Shown here: positions 24,801-35,690 of the stretch, piece by piece
How positions within the stretch are numbered: position 1 is the stretch's first letter
Layout of the letters: every line of letters begins with the position of its first letter
Assembly: GCA_002007465.1 (NCBI GenBank)
Contig: LNAC01000009.1
Location: 761,506-825,505 of the forward strand
DNA from: Ailurus styani
Lineage: Eukaryota > Chordata > Mammalia > Carnivora > Ailuridae
Length of the DNA: 64,000 nucleotides
Reading direction: 5' to 3'
Notes under the pieces: model-generated
Seen by the model: only the letters and a program-made list of their open reading frames with translations
The model's database searches: none
Told to the model about the DNA's origin: nothing
Translations under genes and position numbers: made by a program

Positions 24801-25242
24801 TTCGGGAGATGGAGCCCCGGGTCCGGGGCCCGGGTCCGTGTGTGTTCTCGGTGCGTCGACACTCGAGGATGGATTTTTGCCCAGTTTCGTCTTGACCTGG
24901 AGAAAGATATTAGGACCCTTGCCTGCCCACCGTTCTTACTTGGCCCGCGGGGAAGGCTCGGCCCAAGCTGGGGTGGGAGCCGCCCAGGGTCGCACAGCAA
25001 GCCAGCCGATGTGGGCCTGGAAACGGCGTTTTCTCCAGCCCCGTGCACCGTGATTCCTTCCTGGGGGGATGTCCTGGGGGCCTGGGGGGCATTCGGCCAG
25101 TCCCGCCTGGGGCCACCACGAGGCCCTTGAGTTCCTGCTCTGCTCCAGGCCCCTGGCCTCCCGAGCGGGTGGGCGAGGGGAGGGGGTGCGGCAGGGGCTG
25201 GGGGTCCTGGGGCGGGTGGAGTCAGCTCTCCATGCTTCACAG

Positions 25243-25339
25243 GTGTTTCAGCGCCGGGAGGACGGCTCCGTGAACTTCTTCCGAGGCTGGGAGGCGTACC
25301 GGGACGGCTTTGGCAAGCTCACGGGGGAGCACTGGCTAG
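25243..25339 (+). CDS. FIBCD1: FIBCD1 coding exon 5 (FReD core)
   Basis: This 97-base exon lies between a TGCTTCACAG acceptor and a GTAAGAGC donor. It encodes [22 protein letters not shown], then [10 protein letters not shown] and the first base of a Gly codon. The motifs VFQRR.DGSV.F.R.W..Y..GFG and GE.WLG are conserved across fibrinogen-related domains (ficolins, tenascins, angiopoietins). Phases on both sides agree with exons 4 and 6. Confidence 0.95.
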
Positions 25340-25591
25340 GTAAGAGCCGGGACACCTGCTGGGTCTCCGTGCCCCTGGCCCGAGGGAACGCGCCCTCCCC
25401 GCCTGCTCTGGGTTTTTTTAGTAGTCTATACGATTCACTGTTTTAAAGTACACGATTCAGGGGGGTTTAGTATATTCACAGAGCTGCGTGACCCTCGCCC
25501 TTACCTAATTCCAGAACATCGCCACCCCAAAGAGAAGCTCCGTGTCCCCATTAGAAGTCACCCCCATTTATATTTTTAACACATTAAAATG

Positions 25592-25712
25592 GGGGCGCCT
25601 GGCTGGCTCAGTTGGAAGAGCGTGGGACTCTTGATCTCGGGGTCATGAGTTCGAGCCTCATGTTGGGTGCAGAGAGGACCTAAATAAATACACTTTATAA
25701 AATAAAATAAAA
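25592..25712 (+). mobile_element. Can-SINE, short form
   Basis: The tRNA-like head (GGCGCCTGGCTGGCTCAGTT, GGTCATGAGTTCGAGCC) passes almost directly into an AATAAATA tail without the CT-rich body. It is an older or shorter subfamily member. Confidence 0.88.
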
Positions 25713-26729
25713 CACAACATTGCACTGACACGCCACGTGAATGGGCTCACCCACCCCAAAGCACAGGGACCCCACTTTGACTTCGCCAGGCCTGGGTATC
25801 TGGGAACGCCCCCCAGCAGGGCTGGGGCAGGAGGGAGAGGAGGTGGGAACGAAGGTGGGAGGCACGTGGCTGGTGGGGAGCACCGTCCGGAGGGCTGGGC
25901 TCCAGGTGGGGGTCGGGAAGGTCCCAGGCCTGCAGGAGGTTCAGGGGAACTTCTGGGGGAAAGACGGGGTCAGTGCAACGGGTGGGGCCAGGTCCGTGCC
26001 CACTTGCCCCCCACCCAGAGGCACCTGGGTGGTGACCTACAGTGTCATTGGCCTAGTGTCCATCTCCCCGACCCTGGGACCCACGAGGGCAGGACCCTCT
26101 CTGTCCTGGCCTCCCCTGTGTCCCGTTACCGGGCAGGGACTGGCCGCAGAACTTTATTACCCCAAATCTCTGTTTACCGGGCACCTCTTGTATGCCAGAT
26201 GCATTTTATAGACTTTGGCCCTGATACCTCACACCCACCCTAAGAGGGTGGGTGGGCCTGCGTTGTCCTTCCCTTTGATGGGTGAGCAAATTGGGCCCCG
26301 AATGGGTGATGTGTGTGTGTCTCGGGATGGAGGAAGCCTGGGCAGGATTCACAGGCTTTCAACTACACCCTGAACCCCGAGTGAGTGAGAGCAGAGGCAG
26401 GGGAGCGTCCGGGGTGGGGAGAGGAGCTTCTGGGTGGGGAGACCCTTCCCCCGCCCCCCACCTGGGTGGGTGTGTCAAGATAGGGAGAGGGTGGCCAGGT
26501 GGGGGTCCTGTTTCCGCATCACCACCCACCTCCTTGGAGCGGCGTTGGTGACTCCGCCACTCACGGCATCTTAATTGAAATCTATCAGCAGCCACGGAAG
26601 GTGCGGGAGGAAGCATTTAAGCGGGGCCTTGATTAGCTCCTGGCAGACAGGGAGCCCTGAGGAGAATGTCAACTCAGCCTTCGACTCCCCTGGCCGTTCC
26701 CTCCCTCTGCTCTTCCACACCCCCCCGTC

Positions 26730-27120
26730 CCCTTCTCATCCAGTGTTTTGTCTTTTCCTATTGAGTTATGGGAGCTCTTTATATATTAAGGTTATTGATT
26801 CTTTGTCAGATGCACATGATATGTATTTACTCCTGGTCATTTGTCTTTCAGCCTCTTTTTTTTTTTTTTGGTAAAATTATTGCTTATTTCCTAGACATTT
26901 AAAACTTCTATGTAGCCAATTCTTGCCAGTCTTTTCCTTTATATCCTCTGGGTTTTAGGCCCTGCTTTTCCCTCCCAGTTTTACAAAGATGTCTTTTTAA
27001 TTTTTTTTTAAGGTTTTCGAGTGTTTGTATTAGGTTCAGATCTTTAATCCACCTGGGAGTTTGTTGGGGGGACGGTATGAGGTTCAGGGGTCTAAGTATC
27101 TTTCCTCTCCATTTTAACCC
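26730..27120. mobile_element. Old LINE-1 fragment in FIBCD1 intron 5
   Basis: Phrases such as GGAGCTCTTTATATATTAAG, GATTCTTTGTCAGATGCA and CAGATCTTTAATCCACCTGG resemble the repeated-in-mammals L1M 3'-region consensus, with a 13-base T run in the middle. Strand was not assigned. The call is by memory of the consensus, not by alignment. Confidence 0.55.
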
Positions 27121-27534
27121 ACCAGCTCCCTCTTCCTCCAACTCTGATGGTAACGGGGTCCGATCTCAGCTCACCATTAAGGGGCCCAGCGAAGTGGGGG
27201 GTTGGAGAGACACAGGAAGTGAAAAGAGAGGGAGAGCCCGGGGGGAGGTGGCCTTCATGGAAGAAGGGTGAAGATGGTGGAGGACCCCCTGGGCCTCACC
27301 CTGCCCCTCCTCTGGGGCGCCCTGCCAGGGGCTCCTCACGGGCACGGGCACGGTGCGCCAGGAGTGGAGCACGGCTTCGCCCGGAGGAATGGTGTGCTGA
27401 TGGTGGGCTTTTGGGCACCGGCAACCACTCAGGGGGGGAAGGAATCTGGACTCTTCCAGCGTTCCTGCTGGGCTACTGTCCCTCTTGCCCTTCTCCCTGG
27501 ACAAGAACTGAGTAAGAGCAAGGAGTCCGGGCAG

Positions 27535-27800
27535 GTCTGCCTGGGTTCAAATCCCAGCTCTGCCTCCCCCCAGCTGTGTGGCCCGGGGCCATCCCTTAAC
27601 CTCCCTGTGGCCCAGCCTCACCATCAGGCAGCGATAGCAGGGTCCCTGCCTCGTTGATCACGGCAGCAGCAGCAAACACCTGGATAATGTGTGCAGTGGG
27701 CCAGGCCCCGTTCTAAGAGCTGTACAGGGATTCTTTAATTAAACTGGACTCATTCTAATTCCACTGGATTCATTAAGCCACGCGAAGTGCTCGGAACAGT
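27535..27800 (+). mobile_element. MIR element
   Basis: CTGCCTGGGTTCAAATCCCA, then GCTGTGTGGCCCGGGGCCAT and later CAGTGCCTGGCATTTGCAAG follow the MIR consensus in order, with an insertion or divergence between them. Confidence 0.65.
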
Positions 27801-29105
27801 GCCTGGCATTTGCAAGGGCCGTCCAGCTGGTGGGCAGTTGTCATCGTGGTCCGAGACCTGCCCTTTACAGCGTGTGCAGCCCTTGTGGCCCCTCACCTCG
27901 GCCCCCAGAGGCCCGCGGCGCAGGTGTGCAAGCTGGGGTGCGAGCTGGGGCTCCCAGGGGGGAGCCCGGGGAGGAGCAGAGAGAGGCAGGGGGATGAAAC
28001 CCTTTTGCTCTCAAAGCCTGGTCCCAGGCGTGTCCTGGGAAAGTAGGACAGGGTGGGGGGAGGGCTGCAGGGAGAGGCTGGGCGGGGTCTGCGGAGGGCA
28101 CTGCTGTTTACCCTGCTCCAGTGATGTGAGGTGACGTGGCCCCAGGCTCCCCTCTGGCCGGGGTGGGGAAGGGGCCACACTGTCTTCTGGCCCCCTTAGC
28201 TTGTACTACACCCTGACCCTCCTGCGGGGGTCTGGAGCTCAGGAGGGAGAGGCTGATGAAATGTCACTCGATGCTGATAACTTGTAATTTTAATTAAACG
28301 CCCTTTTAATCAAGAGGTAATCAAACTGGCAGGGAAGCACCATGAATGTGAGCCTGTGAGAGAGGGAGGGAGGGAGGGCGAGGGGCGATGGGGCGCGGGG
28401 ACCAGGCCCTGGAGACAGCAGGAGACTCAGACCCTGCCTTCTGCTGCTCAGCCCCTAAGCCAGCACTTATTGAGCGCCTACTGTGTACCGAGCCACAGTC
28501 AGGTGCTGGGATTTAGTCATGAGCTTCTACGCTGGCGTGGGAGGCAGACAAGGAAATGGGCAGCAGGGACACAGACGGAGGAACACCGAGAAGGGAGCCC
28601 CCGGGTCCTCAAGCAGACAGGAGGCCAGGCAGCCTTCCCGAGGTGAGACCTGAACGCGAACAGAACCTAACTGGGAGGAGTAGGGAAAGGTGTCCCAGGC
28701 AGAGGGAACAGCATGTGCGAAGACTCAGAGGCCAGGTTCGGGGAAGTGCGTACAAGCACCAGATCCCTTCTGGCTGGTGCCGAGTGGGAGCGAGGATAAG
28801 GGGTGCTGTCTCCCTCGACCCAAATTTTCCAGGTTCCTTCTGACTCCTGTGCTCTTTCTACTGACCTTCCACGCAAACATTTGGAAATGACTTAAAGCAA
28901 ACAGAGGAAACCAAACACGAGAAACTGTGCGCCCTCCGTTTCCTGCCAAAGAGGCTGGCAGGAGGAGGGGCGCGGCCAGGGGTGACGGCGCGAACCTCCC
29001 TGTTGCCAACCACGTGAGCCGGGCTCTTGGGTCTCCTCAGTTCCCTCTTGTGGGGGTCACCTTGTAAGCCCCCCCCCGACTTCGGCCATTCTCCCCCGAC
29101 TCCAG

Positions 29106-29285
29106 GGCTCAGGAGGATCCACGCCCTGACCACGCAGGCCACCTACGAGCTCCACGTGGACCTGGAGGACTTCGACAACAGCACGGCCTATGCCCGCTAC
29201 GGGAGCTTTGGCGTGGGCTTGTTCTCCGTGGACCCCGAGGAAGACGGGTACCCGCTCACCGTGGCCGACTACTCGGGCACAGCAG
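29106..29285 (+). CDS. FIBCD1: FIBCD1 coding exon 6 (FReD, glycosylation site)
   Basis: This 180-base exon lies between a CCGACTCCAG acceptor and a GTAGGACC donor. It completes the split Gly codon and encodes LRRIHALTTQATYELHVDLEDF, then DNSTAYARYGSFGVG and DPEEDGYPLTVADYSGTA. It carries the central beta-sheet of the fibrinogen-like domain. The N-S-T sequon is in the position of the human N-G-T site, so the predicted N-glycosylation site is kept with altered residues. It ends with one base of a Gly codon. Confidence 0.95.
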
Positions 29286-29764
29286 GTAGGACCCCGGGCC
29301 GCAGCAGTCTGGTACCTTCTGGCCTCCTCCTTCAAGTCCCCCCTGGTCCTCGCCCCAGCAGCATGAGTCGGCAGGACCCGAATTGTTCACCTGCCCATTC
29401 TGCAGATGAGCAAAGTGAGCCCCGCGCCAGACATCAGGACAGCTGGGGCTCGGGTGCTACTGGACCTCTAAAGTGGGGTGGCCGCACCCCTCTGGGCGGG
29501 GTTTCTCTTCTCACGTAGACGCAGGGCCAGGAAAGGGACCCTATGAGAGAGGTGGGAGGAGGGACAGACAGCGTCAAGACCCAGGGACAGCCTGGGGACC
29601 CTCCGGGTGGCCCCCACAGGCGAGCCACACACACACCACGGGGTGTCACAGGCGAGCCACACACACACCACGGGGTGTCGGGGCAGGCGTGTGTGCACCG
29701 CACGTGGGTACGTGGGGGACGTCGTGTCCCCGTGATGCACACCTGTGTGCGCACACCTGTGTAG
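29286..29764 (+). other. FIBCD1: FIBCD1 intron 6 with tandem duplication
   Basis: This short intron of 479 bases holds a MIR-like fragment (about 29375-29460), a perfect two-copy 32-base repeat (29615-29678), and CA/GT-rich sequence running into the exon 7 acceptor. I see no further coding sequence. Confidence 0.85.
29615..29678. repeat. Two-copy 32-base tandem repeat
   Basis: Bases 29615-29646 and 29647-29678 are identical. Each unit carries GGCGAGCC, a CA run and CCACGGGGTGT. The repeat lies 86 bases before the FIBCD1 exon 7 acceptor. Confidence 0.95.
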
Positions 29765-30024
29765 GGGACTCCCTCCTGAAGCACAGCGGCATGAGGTTCA
29801 CCACCAAGGACCGCGACAGCGACCACTCGGAGAACAACTGCGCCGCCTTCTACCGCGGCGCCTGGTGGTACCGCAACTGCCACACGTCCAACCTCAACGG
29901 GCAGTACCTGCGCGGCGCGCACGCCTCCTACGCCGACGGCATCGAGTGGTCCTCCTGGACCGGCTGGCAGTACTCGCTCAAGTTCTCGGAGATGAAGATC
30001 CGGCCAGTCCGTGAGGACCGCTAG
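29765..30024 (+). CDS. FIBCD1: FIBCD1 coding exon 7, terminal (ligand and calcium sites)
   Basis: The last coding segment is 260 bases and ends at a TAG at 30022-30024. It encodes [40 protein letters not shown], then the stretch [17 protein letters not shown] and the end IRPVREDR. By human numbering it holds the calcium-binding loop ([11 protein letters not shown]), the C401-C414 disulfide pair, and the acetyl-group pocket residues Y405, H415, Y431 and A432, all intact. Acetyl-ligand binding is therefore probably preserved. The acceptor (CACACCTGTGTAG) is unusually poor in pyrimidines. Confidence 0.96.
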
Positions 30025-30060
30025 ATGGGCGCCGCATCCGCCCGCCACCCCTCACCCCCC

Positions 30061-30410
30061 NNNNNNNNNNNNNNNNNNNNNNNNNNNNNNNNNNNNNNNN
30101 NNNNNNNNNNNNNNNNNNNNNNNNNNNNNNNNNNNNNNNNNNNNNNNNNNNNNNNNNNNNNNNNNNNNNNNNNNNNNNNNNNNNNNNNNNNNNNNNNNNN
30201 NNNNNNNNNNNNNNNNNNNNNNNNNNNNNNNNNNNNNNNNNNNNNNNNNNNNNNNNNNNNNNNNNNNNNNNNNNNNNNNNNNNNNNNNNNNNNNNNNNNN
30301 NNNNNNNNNNNNNNNNNNNNNNNNNNNNNNNNNNNNNNNNNNNNNNNNNNNNNNNNNNNNNNNNNNNNNNNNNNNNNNNNNNNNNNNNNNNNNNNNNNNN
30401 NNNNNNNNNN
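30061..30410. other. Assembly gap (350 N)
   Basis: A run of 350 N starts 37 bases after the FIBCD1 stop codon. It is flanked by a short C run on the left and 17 consecutive C on the right, then more C-rich sequence. The gap probably marks a C/G homopolymer or GC-rich repeat that resisted sequencing. No gene content can be stated for it. Confidence 0.99.
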
Positions 30411-31329
30411 CCCCCCCCCCCCCCCCCGCCCCTCCCCCCTCCTCGGCCCGACCCCACCCTGCGTCTCCTCTGAGCTGCTCTCGCGTGGGGGTGGGCTGCA
30501 CCTCACCTTCGTGCCGTCCCCACCCCCCAGTTGACCTCTGCTGGCGTCGGGCAGGGCCCCCTCGACAGCCCCAAGTCCTGCCGGCCCAGACTGTGGCTCC
30601 CGGGCTAAGTGTCCTGGCTTCCTCGGCCCGCAGTCCTCCAAGCACCCCGGCGGCCCCTCCACGTGGCCGCTCCACACCCCTGGTGCGTGGGGGGCACAGA
30701 GTAGGGGCAGGTGGCACCCCTGCAGCCCTTTGAGCTGACAGAGGGACTGTTTGGATCTTTCTGAGTCAGGCCGGCCTCCTCTGGCCCTCCCGGCCCCCCT
30801 CCTTCACCTCCACGGTGCCTGGGGAGCCTACCTCTCCCCTCAGGACTGTGCGGAGGGTGGTGCCGAGGGCTGCCTGTGGCCGGGGGCCGGCAGCCGGACC
30901 CACCATTCCCGCAGGCCAGGCTGGGGCGCAGCGGTCTGGGGGGACTCCTGGCCCAAGGCCAGTTCCCTGGAGCTCCCCCCGCCCCCCTGCCCCAGTCTTC
31001 TGTTCCTGTAGGCCTGGGAGGCCCTCAGTCCCTTTGGCCGCTGTGCCCAGGCTCCTGCCTTCCTGGGCCAGCCGGAGCCCCACCCCACCTGTCCTCTTGC
31101 CTGGGGGAGGCTGGGGCCGGTCCTGTTCCCTCCAGGCCTGGCCACTCAGGACCTCTCTATTTCCTGGGGTGCATGGACTTGAACCCACCACCCCCACACT
31201 CTCCAATTTCCAGGGACTCCAGAGTCTTAGGGTGTCCTGGCATCAGGCCTGCAGGGTGGAGGCTGGACCAGGAGGGTCCAGAGGCTCTTTCCCGGTCAGC
31301 CCAGAGACTGCTGTCTCAGCGGCGTGGCC

Positions 31330-31341
31330 GCCCCCTGCTGG
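31330..31341 (-). promoter_or_regulatory. Candidate CTCF motif
   Basis: On the minus strand the sequence is CCAGCAGGGGGC followed by GGCCAC, an exact core fit. It lies in the inferred FIBCD1 3' UTR. Confidence 0.4.
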
Positions 31342-33804
31342 TGGTTTTGGGTGCTGCCACCTCGGGTCAGGGGGCGGGGAAGGGAGGGACTCACTGGGCA
31401 AATGGGGGGACTGGGGCACCACCAGATACTGGAAACACTCTTCCCTTGAATCTTCCCAATGTCCTATCATTCTAGCCCCCAACACTCTGCCTGCCCAACT
31501 GCGGGTCCCGAGGTCAGCGGCGAAAAAGAGCAGCCCCAAGCCCCCTGATGGGTCGTGCTGGGCCCCGGCGCCCTTGCCGTCAGAACCAAGCGCGGGGCTG
31601 TGTTTCTAGGCTCCTACCTGGCGGATCTGATGGGGGCCTTGGAGAGGTTCTGGGGCCCAGTGCCCAGGGGTGGGCTGCACCAGTGGCCCCCTCAGGCAGG
31701 AGGGCGGGCGTGTTTCCTCGGAGGACGCCTGCAGGCAGGTGTGAACACGGGAAGCGTGGGGCTCAGCTCTCCCCCTCCCACCAGTCTGGGCCGCAGTAAT
31801 CGTGAGTCAGGGTGGGCTGGGGCAGCAGGAGGGCTCCGAGCGTGGCCGACCCGCCGTGCCCGCCGGCCCGTCCCCTGCAGCTCCCCCTGCTCACGGCACT
31901 CAGCCCGGTTTCGCTGGACATCTGCCGCGGGCCAAGGTCTGCCCGGGGCAGACGGCGCCGAGTCCCTGCCCGGTCGGCACTGGACTTGAAGCAGACGCGG
32001 CCAAGAGACAGGCGGCCCGGCCCAGCGTGACCCGTGCGGGGGGCAGCCCCGCGGCAGGGGTGGCCGGGGCGGTGTGGGGGGCCCGCATGACTTGAAGGGA
32101 AGGCCCCGAGCCAGCCCCCTTCTCCGTCCTCTAGAAGGGAGCCAGCCCACCCAAGTCCTCGCCCGGGGAGCCCCCGTCTCCCCCACCAGCCCCAGGCTAC
32201 AGCCGGCTTCCGCTGCCAGCCTCGCGGTGCCAGCCACTGTTTGGAAAGTGTCAGCCGTTTTCTGATCTGTCATCAAACAAACTCCTGGTGAGTGTGATGT
32301 AAATGGATTCACAGATGTGCGTGTGCGCCAGGAAGCTCCGGGGCCGCTCCTGCCAGGGCTTGGCTGCAGAACAGATGTGCCGGGGGTGGGGGTGGGGGAC
32401 AGCTTCCAGGAGCATCCGGCCGACCTGGAGCCACCCGTTCCTTCCTACCCGAAAGCACCGGCCCACGCCTGGCCCTGGACTGGCACCACCATGGGACCGG
32501 GGCCGGATCCAGCGCTGGCTGATCGGGCACAGAGCCGTCTGGTGGGGGCAGCCAAGGCCAGCGCAGCCCACTTCCTAAAGGGCACAGACAGCCCCGCACA
32601 CCTGCTCCCTGGGGCGGCGGTGAGCAAGGCAGGCTCTGGGCTCCAGGCCGCGATGTCCGTGGGAATGGCCATCCCGTGAGCGGCAGCGGCCACAGGAAGA
32701 GGGGGTTAGGGCAGCACGTAGCAAAAGGCAGCTCCACCAAGGCCTGACGGACGACGAATGTGTGCCAGCTGTCACCCAGGACCCGGGCTCCCCGCACCCG
32801 AACTCCGTCTCGAGGGACCCGAGTTGGCGGTTTGGCGGCGGGGGCCTGTGCTGACCCCATGTGAACTGACCTGTCCCTGTCCCTTTCCTTCCTTTGATGA
32901 GGAGAGCGAGCCGAGCAGAAGAGGGGGTCTCGACACAGGACTTCGGGGCAAGCGAGTGGGGCCCCACAAAGCTTCTGAAGGTTCCTTTCCACCAGCACGG
33001 GCAGGTCCCGCGGAAGCGGCTGCTGGCCACTCGCTCCGCGGCCCCCAAGCTTGGACACGTTGCGGAGAGTTAAAGCGGAGGCCACCGGGGCCGCCCGAGC
33101 TCGCTGCTTCGGAGGACGGATGTTTCCTGGGCATCCACCCCGATGGCCTCAGCACGGCCCCAGGCGACAAGGGCTGCATGTCCCCCGCAGCCGCATGTAA
33201 ATGGGTTTGGAAAATGTTTGTCTTGGGGCAGAAGCCACATCGCAGGCCTTCCTCTTCCTTGCCCTCCTGCGCCCGCCGTCGGCCACCCTCATTCACGGAG
33301 GCTTCTGACCGGCCTGGCTGGGGCCAGAGCCCCGTCACCCTGGATTCGGAGGGCGAGTCAACAGAAAGGAGAGGAGGAGGAGGGAGGGGAGGAAGGCTGT
33401 GTCTGCAGACCCGGGGCGGCGGGGGGCCTGAGCTGGGCCTGTGGTCAGCCGCACATCTCAGCGAGCCCGCGGGAGGCGTGCTCAACCTCAACCAGAGGAC
33501 AAGAGGCTTTGGTCCCAGGGGCCGAGCCTCTTCAGGGCCTCTGTCTCCACCTGCTTGCAGGGAGAGAGCTGTCCCCAAATCCCCAGTGGCCAAGCGGCCG
33601 GCGGGACTCTGTACACCCAGACGGCTGGGATTGGCTGCGGTGGGACGGGGTGGGTGGAGGCAGCCTCCGGCTGTGTAGACGGGTGGGCCTGGCGTCCACA
33701 TGAGGCTGGCTGGGGCAGCGCAGAGCGGCTGCGGGGCCCGCACGGCTCGGGACGGAAGCTGGTCTGGGCGGTGTCCACTTGGTGTCATGTGTGTTCTTGT
33801 CTCT

Positions 33805-33810
33805 AATAAA
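33805..33810 (+). terminator. FIBCD1: Poly(A) signal, probably FIBCD1
   Basis: AATAAA is followed within about 10 bases by a GT-rich stretch (ATCTTGTGGTGAC), the usual arrangement of cleavage signals. It is the first canonical signal on the plus strand after the FIBCD1 stop. Assignment to FIBCD1 is inferred from position. Confidence 0.55.
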
Positions 33811-35507
33811 ATCTTGTGGTGACCCGGCTGGGGCCTCCGCCTCCAACCTCGCCTGGTGCCCCACGTCGACCACAGGGTGTGTTCCGAACGGCCTCCTGCC
33901 CGATTCCCTGTCTTGATTTCTGCTGCAGAAACAGTGTTTCCCGGTGAACCCCGTGCCCCTCGGGGGCCGCGGCAGATCCTTCAGCAGAAGCAGCTGCACA
34001 CCCGCCAGTGGCTGGTGCCGGGGAGGCCTGGCCCGGACCCTCCTGGGCCTGGGCTTCAGTGCGGGGTCCCCTCCTGGGCCGGGGCTTCAGCGGAGGAACC
34101 TGTGCGTCTCCCCCCGGCCCCGGGTGACCAGCAGGCCCTGTGGGGCTGGAGTCCTGGGGAGCCGAGACTATTAAAAGCAACGGTTCCTGATGGCTATTTA
34201 TTCATAAAACCAGCGTGAAGCTCAAGGGCAAAACCCCCTGAGTTTATTTCACAGAAGCCGGCATTTCTCGAGGCGTAGTCAGAGAGCCGGTGCGGGGGGC
34301 AGATGGGCCACCGGGGAGGCAGCTGGACGGTGTCTGTGCACCCAGCCGTGCGGTAGGACAGAGGGCTCCTTCCTTGCCGCTGGAAGCTTCCGGACCGTCC
34401 ACAGAGCGCGATGCCCCTCCCCAGGGTCCCTGGCCAGCAGGCATGTGGTCCTGCCTGCCCCGGACCGGGCCCACGGGAAGTCACTGCGGTGGTCATGGCC
34501 ACCACGGGCCACCCTTGCTCCAGGTGCCCAACTTGGCTCCTCAGACACCAAACCCTCCCCATGGGTGGGGGGTCCGTCGGCAGGAAGCTGCTCTGCCTCC
34601 GCTCATGGGACCAACTGGAAAGAGTCTGTGACCTCAGCCCCACAGGTTTTCACAGCCGAGGGTGCTTGCGTTTTAGGCATAAGCAGCATGTCCTATGGCC
34701 CGGGAAGAGGCTGCCCACGGCGCGTGGGGGCAGGGACACTCAGCCGGCAGCACCGGAGCTCTGGCAGGGAACACCAGAACCTGGGAGGCCCACGTGTGCG
34801 AAGAGGGCACCGTCTGGGCTCTCTCCAACACCAGGGGCGGCCAGCACTGACGGAGTGGGTACTGCACCAGACCCAGCTTTTATCTGGTAGCTCACAACAC
34901 CCGCCGTGATGAGGGCACCCCTGCCATCCCCAGGCCTGTGGAGGAATGGAGGATCCAAGAGTGACTTGCCCAAGACCACTAGTGTGGGCCTGAGCAGAGG
35001 TGGAGCCCAGTTTTGGGTCCTCGCATGTGGCTAAAAGGTGGCAGGAGAGGAGGGGGCTCCGCGAGCCCCGGGGGGGGGGGGGGGCGTGGGCTCCACACAG
35101 CCGGGCTGTGTCACCCCGACAGGTCCCACCCTTGCAAAGTCACAGCCCCGTGCAGAGAAGCAAGGGCAGCAGGGGCTGCTGGTCTGCTTGGACATCCTGG
35201 GACTTGGCCTTGACGTTTAGGGCAGCTTCCCAGGGAACCTCACTCTTGGTGTAAGAAGCAGGACCCTGTGGCGACCCCTTCCCCATTTACCCTGAGCCTG
35301 AGAAAAGGGTCTGGTCCCACCCTCTGTTGTGGGAAACTCAGCCTGAATGGATCTTCCTGCTCTCCGACTGGCACGGCCTGAGCCATCCCTGACGGTCCCA
35401 CAGCCCAGAGCCAGCCCATCCGCTGCTCTGGGGACCCGGACTGGTCCCCTCTCCCACTTCTCATTCCCTAGAGGGAGCCCAGGAAGTACACTTAAAAACA
35501 ATCTTTC

Positions 35508-35690
35508 GGGGGCGCCTGGGTGGCTCAGTCGGTTGAGCGTCCGACTCTTGGTTTGGGCGCAGGTCATGATCTCAGGGTCCTGGGATGGAGCCCCGTACTG
35601 GGTGCGGTGTCTGCTTGAGATTCTCTCTCTGCCGCTCGTCCATGCGCACGTGCTCTCTCTCTCTGAATAAATAAGTCAATAACTCTTAAC
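35508..35690 (+). mobile_element. Can-SINE
   Basis: The head GGGGCGCCTGGGTGGCTCAG with CGGTTGAGCGTCCGACTCTT is followed by a CT-rich body and a GAATAAATAAGTCAATAA tail. It lies between FIBCD1 and QRFP. Confidence 0.93.

Larger units (their letters stand above)
14243..25242 (+). other. FIBCD1: FIBCD1 intron 4 (11.0 kb)
   Basis: This is the largest intron in the window. It contains MIR-like fragments (about 15410-15460, 15960-16060, 20213-20405, 23775-23935), a candidate CTCF motif (21866-21877), an ambiguous base in a G/C homopolymer (23576), and locally AT-rich, apparently unique islands (about 14820-14940, 17030-17560, 19255-19600, 24570-24660). Two overlapping open frames on opposite strands (21042-22418 and 21277-22320) are the longest noncoding ORFs here. 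They show no domain I recognise. Confidence 0.8.
25340..29105 (+). other. FIBCD1: FIBCD1 intron 5 (3.8 kb)
   Basis: This intron contains a short Can-SINE (25592-25712), an old L1-like block (about 26730-27120) and MIR-like fragments (about 26165-26290, 27535-27800, 28460-28520). An AT-rich homeodomain-motif-like island lies at about 28255-28345 and a second at about 26560-26650. No exon is seen. Confidence 0.8.
1..33830 (+). other. FIBCD1: FIBCD1 gene (5' end outside window)
   Basis: The gene encodes fibrinogen C domain-containing protein 1. In the known family this is a type II membrane protein that forms homotetramers and binds acetylated structures such as chitin in a calcium-dependent way. 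Seven coding segments joined by GT..AG introns give one continuous frame of 448 residues from the first complete codon (Q, bases 3-5). This is exactly the number from the matching Q14 to the end of human FIBCD1 (461 residues, from memory). Only about the first 13 residues, the 5' UTR and the promoter are missing. The right edge is set by a poly(A) signal at 33805, which is an inference. Introns are 36-9152, 9633-13580, 13741-14105, 14243-25242, 25340-29105 and 29286-29764. Confidence 0.95.
30025..33830 (+). other. FIBCD1: FIBCD1 3' UTR (inferred), including assembly gap
   Basis: The sequence from the stop codon to a poly(A) signal at 33805-33810 has no splice-bounded coding sequence, and I saw no other AATAAA on the plus strand. 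I infer a 3' UTR of about 3.8 kb including the 350-base gap. It holds several GC-driven chance ORFs on both strands and a candidate CTCF motif at 31330. The exact end needs transcript data. Confidence 0.5.

Noticed and set aside
30011..30733. Frames that run through the N gap
   Set aside because: They consist mostly of undetermined residues and do not reflect real coding sequence.
32772..33788. Minus-strand open frame of 338 codons
   Set aside because: Low-complexity Pro/Arg/Gly/Ser composition, no recognisable domain, and located antisense to the inferred FIBCD1 3' UTR. Probably a chance frame in GC-rich DNA.
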